Below, piece by piece: positions 57,753 through 64,000 of a DNA stretch of 64,000 nucleotides. The notes under the pieces were generated by a model. It did not search any database. It saw nothing but the letters and a program-made list of their open reading frames with translations, and had not been told where the DNA came from. Position numbers and translations under genes: made by a program. Each line of letters opens with the position of its first letter. Position 1 is the stretch's first letter. The DNA comes from Flavobacterium rivuli WB 3.3-2 = DSM 21788 (GTDB lineage Bacteria; Bacteroidota; Bacteroidia; Flavobacteriales; Flavobacteriaceae), in contig NZ_KB899968.1 in the NCBI RefSeq assembly GCF_000378485.1, positions 62,001-126,000 of the forward strand. The letters run 5' to 3'.

Positions 57753-58256
57753 TTACTCTTTCTTCCTAAACCCTTTTATAGTTAACAGTACCGAAGCTGT
57801 AGCATCCGGGTTAGTGCTGTCTTTATCGCGAAAATTAAATATGCTTACTTTCCTTACTGATGATAATTCTATACGGTAATTTTCAGGATCGGTAACATAC
57901 TTGTCGTTAACCATGAGTTTTATAATCGTAGCCCTTTTAATTTTTGAAGATCCTGCCTTCAACGATTCAATAAAATCTTTCAGGGGTATAATATCGCCCT
58001 GTAGTTTACGTGTTATTAAGGTAGCGCCTTCAGCATCTGCTTTAGATGTTTCAGCCTTAAAAACTTTTGTTTCCAGTATATTATCGGGGTCAAGATATAT
58101 GTGCGGCCTGTCTATCTTAACGCTGTCCAGGTACACCTCCCCGGGTTGTGCCGTAAGTGTTTTAGAAATATATATAGGTTTTCCTGAGTTTACTTTTTCC
58201 TGAGCTATTGTAAGTAATGGCAATGATAGCAGGGCAGCAATCAATAATTTTTTCAT
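57753..58256 (-). CDS. Unknown exported protein
   Basis: A 167-residue protein with signal MKKLLIAALLSLPLLTIA and AQ cleavage site. The mature region carries repeated short strands (YLDSVKIDRPHIYLDPDNIL, RATIIKLMVNDKYVTDPENY) and a C-terminal RKVSIFNFRDKDSTNPD. The pattern resembles periplasmic carboxypeptidase-regulatory or TonB-plug-derived domains, but no family is clear. The gap of 44 bases to the next minus-strand gene suggests possible co-transcription with it. Confidence 0.6.
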   Translation of the reverse strand: MKKLLIAALLSLPLLTIAQEKVNSGKPIYISKTLTAQPGEVYLDSVKIDRPHIYLDPDNILETKVFKAETSKADAEGATLITRKLQGDIIPLKDFIESLKAGSSKIKRATIIKLMVNDKYVTDPENYRIELSSVRKVSIFNFRDKDSTNPDATASVLLTIKGFRKKE

Positions 58257-58410
58257 GACAATCTTTATTCTAAACTTTTTATAATTTTTTCTTTCGTGTC
58301 AGTAAGCAGTAGCGTGTTATTGCTGTAAATCCCCGCTGTTTTGGCAGTTTGCTAATGTAATTATTTTTTTAATTACCCACGAAAAATAAACTGTGGCTAT
58401 TGCCAACAAA

Positions 58411-58433
58411 AAACTCCCCTTACGGAGAGTTTA
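58411..58433 (-). terminator. Terminator of the acyl-CoA ligase gene
   Basis: AAACTCCCC, loop, GGAGAGTTT with one mismatch. It is a variant of the CTCCCC hairpins at 55924 and 56711. Confidence 0.6.
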
Positions 58434-58439
58434 AATGTA

Positions 58440-60224
58440 TTAAATTTTATCAGAGTTGCCATATATCTTCTCATACAGCTTTTGGTATTTTTCTTTAACA
58501 ACCTTACGTTTCAGTTTTAGGGTAGGGGTCATTTCGCCACCTTCCACACTCCATACTTCGGGGGTTATCTCAAATTTTTTAACCTGCTCCCAATGCCCGA
58601 ATTTTTTATTGATACCGTCTACCTCTTCCTGTATCCTGTCGTGCACCTCTTTGCTGTCGGCAATTTCCTGGTTAGAACCCAGGGTGAGCCCTTTGCGCGA
58701 CGCCCATTGTTTTACAAAGGCAAAATCCGGCTGAATAAAAGCAGCAGGCATTTTTTCGCCATCGCCTATAACCATTATCTGCTCTATAAAGCGGCTTTGC
58801 TTCATAGCGTTTTCTATAAGCTGTGGTGCAATGTATTTACCACCGCTGGTTTTAAACATTTCCTTTTTACGGTCGGTAATTTTAAGGAAACCTTCGCTGT
58901 CTACATTGCCAATATCTCCGGTATGAAAATATCCGTCTTTTAAAGCCTCGGCCGTTTTCTCAGGATCGTTAAAATAGCCCATCATTACATTAGGGCCTTT
59001 GCAAAGTATCTCGCCATCTTCGGCAATTTTTACTTCTACACCTTTAAGTAATTTACCTACAGTGCCTATTTTAAAGCCCCTGTTTCGCTGGTCGTTAACC
59101 GCAATAACGGGAGAAGTCTCTGTGAGTCCGTAACCCTCCATAACCGGAATTGTTGCAGCCGCAAACACACGTGCGAGCCTTGGCTGTATGGCAGCGCTAC
59201 CGCTAACCATAAGGCTTAAATTACCACCCAGGCCTTCTTTCCATTTACTGAAAATAAGTTTACGTGCCAGCCATAGTTTAGCGCCATAAATTGGCCCGTT
59301 GGCACCATAAGGTTCATATTCAAGACCAACATCTACTGCCCAGAAAAACAGTTTTTTCTTGATGCCTGTGAGTGCCGACCCTTTTGCAATAATAGCGTCA
59401 TACACTTTTTCCAGCAGTCGCGGTACGGCTGTTATAACATGGGGCTTAACCTCTTTTATGTTGTCGCTTACTTTTTCTATGCTCTCTGCAAAATAAATAG
59501 ATACTCCCACATATTGATATATGTACAAAATCATGCGCTCATAAATATGGCATACGGGCAAAAAGCTGAGTGCTACACTTTCGCCTTTTACAAACGGTAC
59601 CCGCTCTTCGCTCATTAGCACATCGCTTACAATGTTCTTGTGCGAAAGCATTACGCCCTTTGGTCTGCCTGTAGTACCCGATGTGTATATTATGGTAGCA
59701 AGTTCATCTTCTTTAATGGTATTCTTTATATCTTCAACCTGCTGCTGGTTAGAGGTATTTTTACCCAATTCTAAAATCTCATTCCAGTTTTTGCAGCCCT
59801 TAATATCGTCAAAAGAATAAATTTCTTTCAGCCTGGGTACATTGCCTTTAATGGAATTTATCTTGTCAAACAATCCCTGGTCAGAAACGATGCAGTATGT
59901 AGACTCCGAGTGATTAAGGATGTATTCGCAATCCTCTTCAGATATTGTAGGGTATACCGGTACGTTCTGTGCGCCCGTTTGCAATATGCCTATATCGATA
60001 ATATTCCATTCGGTCCTGTTAGTAGAAGATATAACGGCTATTTTGTCATTTTTTTGTATGCCCAGGCGCAGTAATCCACGCGAAAAAGCGTTGGCTTTAT
60101 CAAGGTATTCCTGCGTTGAGGTTTTTACCCACTCGTTTCCGTACTTGGTTACCAGTGCTGCGGTAAGGTTATATTTTTCGAGCTGGTAGTATGGGAAATC
60201 GAATAAACGGGTTATGTTATCCAT
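58440..60224 (-). CDS. Long-chain fatty-acid-CoA ligase
   Basis: A 594-residue AMP-forming synthetase. Motifs: IIYTSGTTGRPKGVMLSHKN (ATP binding, about 177-196), EGYGLTETSPVIAVN, and the hinge region GYFHTGDIGNVDSEGFLKIT, followed by DRKKEMFKTSGGKYIAP. The last 120 residues form the C-terminal lid with the catalytic lysine. It activates free fatty acids for beta-oxidation or lipid synthesis. It belongs to the same pathway as the operon at 49343-55767 but has a separate transcript, with no TAnnTTTG box found upstream. Confidence 0.93.
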   Translation of the reverse strand: MDNITRLFDFPYYQLEKYNLTAALVTKYGNEWVKTSTQEYLDKANAFSRGLLRLGIQKNDKIAVISSTNRTEWNIIDIGILQTGAQNVPVYPTISEEDCEYILNHSESTYCIVSDQGLFDKINSIKGNVPRLKEIYSFDDIKGCKNWNEILELGKNTSNQQQVEDIKNTIKEDELATIIYTSGTTGRPKGVMLSHKNIVSDVLMSEERVPFVKGESVALSFLPVCHIYERMILYIYQYVGVSIYFAESIEKVSDNIKEVKPHVITAVPRLLEKVYDAIIAKGSALTGIKKKLFFWAVDVGLEYEPYGANGPIYGAKLWLARKLIFSKWKEGLGGNLSLMVSGSAAIQPRLARVFAAATIPVMEGYGLTETSPVIAVNDQRNRGFKIGTVGKLLKGVEVKIAEDGEILCKGPNVMMGYFNDPEKTAEALKDGYFHTGDIGNVDSEGFLKITDRKKEMFKTSGGKYIAPQLIENAMKQSRFIEQIMVIGDGEKMPAAFIQPDFAFVKQWASRKGLTLGSNQEIADSKEVHDRIQEEVDGINKKFGHWEQVKKFEITPEVWSVEGGEMTPTLKLKRKVVKEKYQKLYEKIYGNSDKI

Positions 60225-60315
60225 AAATTTTAAGAATATAATATCTATGCAAATTATGAAATATTATTTTATAAACCAATAATTTCAGGATATCATATTT
60301 TTTAATACCAATAAA

Positions 60316-60342
60316 AAACCACCCGTAACTATGGGGTGGTTT
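60316..60342 (-). terminator. Terminator of the scramblase-like gene
   Basis: AAACCACCC, 9-base loop, GGGTGGTTT, with an AT-rich tail on the minus strand. Confidence 0.75.
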
Positions 60343-60362
60343 GGTAAAAAATATCGTAAATG

Positions 60363-60953
60363 TTACTTGCTTTCCTTAAGTACCATATCTATGGTTATAG
60401 CGCCTGCAAGTATGGCAATTTTACTTTCCCTGTCAAGATAGTCAGGGCTTACCATAACGTTATACTTATCTGCGGTGGTAAAAATCTCTTTTAAGGCACC
60501 TGCCCATTTTTTAGAGATCACACCAATTTGCGCTCCCTTAGCATCCTGAATGGTAAAATTCCAGGCTTTCCAGTCGCCGGTAATTTCGGCAATAAGAACC
60601 TCTGATGGGTTGTATATCTGAAAAGTAGGCTTAAAGAATTTAAACTTCTGTTTAATAGTTCCCAATACTGTTCCTTTAGGATCTGCAATGGTAATTTTTG
60701 ACATCCAGAACGTCCATCCGCGCGATATCGTAGCCTCTACGCCGCCCTCTGCATTTTGAATTTCCAACAGGAACGGCAGCATAGGTTTATTAAGTATTAG
60801 CCTTAGTGCTTTTTGCCCTGCAGTAAGCTTTTGTTTAATGGCGCCTACATTTTCGCCTTTGTCGTTAAATACATTGTACTGGTTTTCAAATTTAAACATG
60901 TTTACTTTCTCATCAATGAAAAAGCTGTTAGCATCAAAAAAATTAGAACTCAT
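60363..60953 (-). CDS. Phospholipid-scramblase-like protein (LURP-one/scramblase family)
   Basis: A 196-residue protein of the scramblase/LURP-one fold: a 12-stranded beta-barrel with a buried helix, here built of YNVFNDKGENVGAIKQKL, LPFLLEIQNAEGGVEATI, FWMSKITIADPKGTVLGTIK and a matching second half. A hydrophobic C-terminal helix (IAILAGAITIDMVLKE) is present but no membrane anchor. In bacteria the function is unknown; in eukaryotes the family moves phospholipids or regulates. Single gene. Confidence 0.75.
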   Translation of the reverse strand: MSSNFFDANSFFIDEKVNMFKFENQYNVFNDKGENVGAIKQKLTAGQKALRLILNKPMLPFLLEIQNAEGGVEATISRGWTFWMSKITIADPKGTVLGTIKQKFKFFKPTFQIYNPSEVLIAEITGDWKAWNFTIQDAKGAQIGVISKKWAGALKEIFTTADKYNVMVSPDYLDRESKIAILAGAITIDMVLKESK

Positions 60954-61155
60954 CTGGTGGTTTGTTGGTTAAAAATTGTGGTGTGAAGGTAAAATAATTT
61001 CATAAACTTATATAATCTGTAAGATAATGTTTAGGATAAATTTAAGTAATGTGGTTTAAGCGAAGCCCCGCAAGCCCCATTCATCTAAAAAATAAATAAT
61101 TACCCTACGCCCACATTTCAAAACCAGCATCCTTCCCCATTCCACAATAAATATG

Positions 61156-61163
61156 TAACTTTG
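61156..61163 (+). promoter_or_regulatory. -7 box of mutL
   Basis: TAACTTTG, TAnnTTTG match, 32 bases before the mutL ATG. Confidence 0.5.
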
Positions 61164-61195
61164 GGCTACTAATATTACCGTTATAAAACCATACA

Positions 61196-63076
61196 ATGTC
61201 GAGCATTATACAGTTACTTCCAGACCATGTTGCCAACCAGATCGCTGCCGGAGAGGTGGTGCAACGGCCGGCATCGGTGGTTAAAGAATTATTGGAAAAT
61301 GCTGTTGATGCCCGCGCTACAGAGATTAAACTCATTGTAAAAGATGCCGGTAAAACCCTTGTGCAGGTTATAGATAATGGCCTGGGTATGAGCGTTACCG
61401 ATGCGCGGCTGTGCTTTGAGCGCCATGCCACATCCAAGATTCGCCTTGCCGAAGACCTTTTCTCGCTGCATACTAAAGGCTTTAGGGGAGAGGCACTTGC
61501 TTCTATTGCGGCTATTGCCCACGTAGAGCTTAAAACCAGGCAGGAGCAGGAAGAGCTGGGTACACACCTTGTTATAGAGGGGAGTAAATTTACCTCGCAG
61601 GAAGTGGCGGTATTGCCTAAGGGCACGTCGTTTTCCGTAAAAAACCTGTTCTTTAATATCCCTGCACGCCGCAATTTTTTAAAAAGCGACACAGTAGAGT
61701 TTAGGCATATTGTAGACGAATTTGAGCGTGTTGCCTTAGCACATGCCAACATTAGTTTTATGCTGTACCACAATGGCAGCGAAATGTTTAACCTGCCGGC
61801 AAGCAATACCCGCCAGCGTATTGTAAACATTTTTGGCGGACGTACCAACGAGAAACTTGTTCCTGTTAAAGAAAGTACTGAGATAGTAGAGATTCAGGGG
61901 TTTGTAACCAAGCCGGAGTTTGCCAAGAAAAACAGGGGCGAGCAGTTTTTTATTGTAAACAACCGTTTTATAAAAAGTGGCTACCTGCACCATGCCGTTA
62001 TGGCGGCTTACGAAGGCCTGCTTAAAGACGGCTGCCAGCCCGGGTATTTTATTTATCTGGATGTGCCGCCCAATACTATAGATATTAACATTCACCCTAC
62101 CAAGACCGAAATAAAATTTGACGATGAGCATGCGCTCTACGCCATTATGCGATCGTCTATAAAACATAGCCTGGGGCAGTTTAACGTGAGCCCGGTGCTG
62201 GATTTTGAGCGTGATGCCAACCTTGACACACCTTATAATTATGAGGCTAAAGAGGCTGTAATGCCCGAAGTTCATGTAGACCGTAACTATAACCCGTTTG
62301 CTGTAGAAGAAAAACCTGTAAGGTCGGCTTCCATGTCATCGGGGTCGGGAAGTTTTTCGTCGCCCTCGTTCAGGAAAACGCAGTCGCAGCCTGCCTGGGA
62401 GAGTTTGTATACCGGTATAAGCACATCATCATCGGAAGATATTGCCGAAATTAATTTTGAATCGGAGGAAGTTACCGGCTCACTCTTTAACGATACCGAA
62501 GTGGAGCAGGCGGTGTATAAAACCTACCAGATACATAAAAAATATATTGTAAGCCCTATAAAATCGGGGCTATTGATAATAGACCAAAAGCGTGCCCACC
62601 AGCGCATTATGTATGAGCAGTTTTTGCGCAGCATAACTGTGCAACATGCTGCAAGTCAGCAATTGTTATTCCCGTTGGTACTGCATTACAACAAGACCGA
62701 ACTGGAACTGATTAAAGAAATGCAGGATGCGCTGCAAAATACCGGTTTTGTATTTGCCGAAATTAACCATGACCACATTGTAGTATCGGGACTTCCGGTT
62801 AATGTGTCCGAAAGCGAAGTCTCTATTTTACTGGAAGAATTAATAAACGACCTGCAGCAGGAAGTACCCGATAGCAGTTTTAGCCAAAGCGACAGCATAG
62901 CAAAATCTATGGCACGAAGTTTGGCGGTTAAAACAGGAGTACTCCTTAGCGAGCGTGAGCAGGAAAACATGGTAAACTCCCTTTTTGCCTGCAAGGAGCC
63001 CAATGTTTCACCTTTTAATAAACCAACTTTCATTACCCTGAGTGTGGAAGACCTTGATAAACGATTTGCAATATGA
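61196..63076 (+). CDS. mutL: DNA mismatch repair protein MutL
   Basis: A 626-residue MutL. The N-terminal GHKL ATPase is complete: IAAGEVVQRPASVVKELLEN, DNGLGM, RHATSKI, TKGFRGEALASIAAI and the LFFNIPARRNFLKS segment. A variable linker (about 370-430) precedes the C-terminal dimerisation domain. There the endonuclease motif DQHA(X)2E(X)4E reads DQKRAHQRIMYE (463-474), so His, Ala and the first Glu are replaced. The C-terminal CPHGRP motif is also unlike the consensus (SPFNKPTF). Its endonuclease activity is therefore doubtful. The next gene overlaps by 4 bases. Confidence 0.95.
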   Translation: MSSIIQLLPDHVANQIAAGEVVQRPASVVKELLENAVDARATEIKLIVKDAGKTLVQVIDNGLGMSVTDARLCFERHATSKIRLAEDLFSLHTKGFRGEALASIAAIAHVELKTRQEQEELGTHLVIEGSKFTSQEVAVLPKGTSFSVKNLFFNIPARRNFLKSDTVEFRHIVDEFERVALAHANISFMLYHNGSEMFNLPASNTRQRIVNIFGGRTNEKLVPVKESTEIVEIQGFVTKPEFAKKNRGEQFFIVNNRFIKSGYLHHAVMAAYEGLLKDGCQPGYFIYLDVPPNTIDINIHPTKTEIKFDDEHALYAIMRSSIKHSLGQFNVSPVLDFERDANLDTPYNYEAKEAVMPEVHVDRNYNPFAVEEKPVRSASMSSGSGSFSSPSFRKTQSQPAWESLYTGISTSSSEDIAEINFESEEVTGSLFNDTEVEQAVYKTYQIHKKYIVSPIKSGLLIIDQKRAHQRIMYEQFLRSITVQHAASQQLLFPLVLHYNKTELELIKEMQDALQNTGFVFAEINHDHIVVSGLPVNVSESEVSILLEELINDLQQEVPDSSFSQSDSIAKSMARSLAVKTGVLLSEREQENMVNSLFACKEPNVSPFNKPTFITLSVEDLDKRFAI

Positions 63077-63894
63077 TGCGTATAACCGAGACTGTTAAGC
63101 ACTTAATAATATTAAACATTGTTTTTTTTATAGGGAGTTATCTGGCTCCCGGTGTTGTTGATTATTTAACACTGCACTCGGTGCAAAGCGATAAATTTAA
63201 GGTTTGGCAATTGATCACACACATGTTTATGCATGGTGGCATACCGCATATCTTTTTTAATATGTTTGCACTATTTTCTTTTGGCGGATTGCTTGAGCAG
63301 ATGTGGGGACCTAAAAAATTTATTTTCTTTTATATCTCCTGTGGTCTTGGGTCTGCAGCATTGCATTTAGGAGTTACTTATTATGAGTTACAACATGTTT
63401 TAGATGGTGCATCGATGCTTAATCTTGATAAGAATACATTGCATGAAATACTTAATGTAAATTTTTCTGATGGAAAGTATCTGAGAGGCGATTTATTTAA
63501 GGCTCAGGTTGAACCTATTTTAGCACATGCCGGAAAGATAGATCTTGTTAATCAAAACCCCGGTAGCTTTCAAAGCCTTTTTGACGCTGCACGATTAAAT
63601 CAGATACCTATGCTTGGTGCATCAGGTGCAATATATGGTTTGCTTGTAGCGTTTGCCTTTATGTTCCCCAATGCCGAGTTAATGCTTATGTTTATCCCTA
63701 TCCCTATAAAGGCAAAATATTTTGTGCCGGTACTACTTGCCTACGATTTATTTTCCGGAGTAAGGGGGCAGTCAGTATTTGGCGGCAGTAGCGATGGCGT
63801 AGCACACTTTGCGCATTTAGGAGGGGCAGTGTTAGGCTTTTTAATGATGTGGTACTGGAAAAAAAATCAATACAACGGCAACCGCTGGAACTAA
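63073..63894 (+). CDS. Rhomboid family intramembrane serine protease (first of two)
   Basis: A 273-residue rhomboid with about six membrane helices. Catalytic Ser is in GASGAIYGLLVAF (near 184) and His in AHFAHLGGAVLGF (near 248); the WR-like loop reads FKVWQLITHMFMHGGIPHIF. A hydrophilic insert of about 70 residues (about 105-175) sits between helices. It overlaps mutL by 4 bases (ATGA), so it is co-transcribed; ATG codons at 63073 and 63076 are both possible. A second rhomboid starts 4 bases later. Substrates unknown. Confidence 0.88.
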   Translation: MMRITETVKHLIILNIVFFIGSYLAPGVVDYLTLHSVQSDKFKVWQLITHMFMHGGIPHIFFNMFALFSFGGLLEQMWGPKKFIFFYISCGLGSAALHLGVTYYELQHVLDGASMLNLDKNTLHEILNVNFSDGKYLRGDLFKAQVEPILAHAGKIDLVNQNPGSFQSLFDAARLNQIPMLGASGAIYGLLVAFAFMFPNAELMLMFIPIPIKAKYFVPVLLAYDLFSGVRGQSVFGGSSDGVAHFAHLGGAVLGFLMMWYWKKNQYNGNRWN

Positions 63895-63898
63895 CTTT

Positions 63899-64000
63899 AT
63901 GAGCATAATAAACGATTTAAAAATGGAATATAGGGTGGGGGGCATTGTGCAACGCCTTATTTTTTGGAACGTTGGCCTTTTTGCCATCCCCATGGTCGTG
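63899..64000 (+). CDS. Second rhomboid-family protein, N-terminal fragment (cut by window end)
   Basis: Only 34 codons: MSIINDLKMEYRVGGIVQRL, then IFWNVGLFAIPMVV. It starts 4 bases after the first rhomboid, the order mutL-rhomboid-rhomboid found in Flavobacteriia, and its start resembles the second rhomboid there. No catalytic motif lies in the window, so the assignment rests on context and on the start. Confidence 0.65.
   Translation, partial: MSIINDLKMEYRVGGIVQRLIFWNVGLFAIPMVV

Overview
The window looks like chromosomal DNA from a member of the Flavobacteriaceae, close to Flavobacterium. The evidence is the AT-rich sequence, the many TAnnTTTG promoter boxes typical of Bacteroidota, a short primary sigma factor without region 1.1, a bacillithiol deacetylase (BshB1), the exosortase variant XrtF with its partner protein, numerous lipoproteins, TonB-dependent receptors, and a purL start that reads like flavobacterial PurL. 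No phage, plasmid, IS transposase, CRISPR array or rRNA was recognised.

Layout. 1-1.2 kb: start of purL (minus) and a HigB/HigA toxin-antitoxin pair. 1.1-4 kb: a DUF1579 lipoprotein, a decayed fragment of a paralogue, and a beta-helix lipoprotein. 4.1-6.8 kb: a MenI-like thioesterase, an isochorismate synthase, bshB1 and tRNA-His. 6.9-8.1 kb: three small unknown genes. 8.2-14.4 kb: a vitamin B12 uptake locus, with btuF-btuC-btuD on minus and, divergently, a cobalamin riboswitch, btuB and a BtuG-like surface propeller lipoprotein. 14.6-21 kb: rpe, then an RND efflux operon (adaptor, pump, TolC). 21.6-24.9 kb: rpoD, and an ECF sigma factor coupled to an anti-sigma-like/beta-barrel protein. 25-32 kb: two paralogous lipoproteins, an HTH regulator divergent from an LA_2272-type protein plus a CDP-alcohol phosphatidyltransferase, a TM2 protein and a TlpA-like thioredoxin. 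32.3-35.7 kb: pnp, rpsO and a GAF/fRMsr-like gene. 35.8-36.8 kb: xrtF and its partner. 36.8-40.1 kb: a Cys-rich HYC_CC_PP protein, a TonB receptor and an HMA protein, probably for copper. 40.6-41.2 kb: a tandem pair of structured RNA elements. 41-48 kb: an MG2-like protein, oxyR/dps, carbonic anhydrase, DUF4199 and a LETM1-related protein. 48.2-49 kb: a DUF4142 lipoprotein and a 54-residue membrane protein. 49.3-55.8 kb: a beta-oxidation operon (marR, fused HAD/ECH, thiolase, acyl-CoA dehydrogenase) containing an apparently inserted four-helix-bundle gene. 56-61 kb: DUF2071, two unknown exported proteins, an acyl-CoA ligase and a scramblase-like protein. 61.2-64 kb: mutL and two rhomboids, the second cut by the window end.

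Genes that appear to work together are the B12 receptor, surface binder and ABC transporter; the RND tripartite pump; the fatty-acid degradation operon with the separate acyl-CoA ligase; and the HYC/TonB/HMA set. The most unusual non-coding item is the 104-nt tandem repeat at 40.95-41.14 kb. Its two copies keep the same hairpins through compensatory base changes, while loops and linker are invariant. Several long palindromic intergenic elements are also present.
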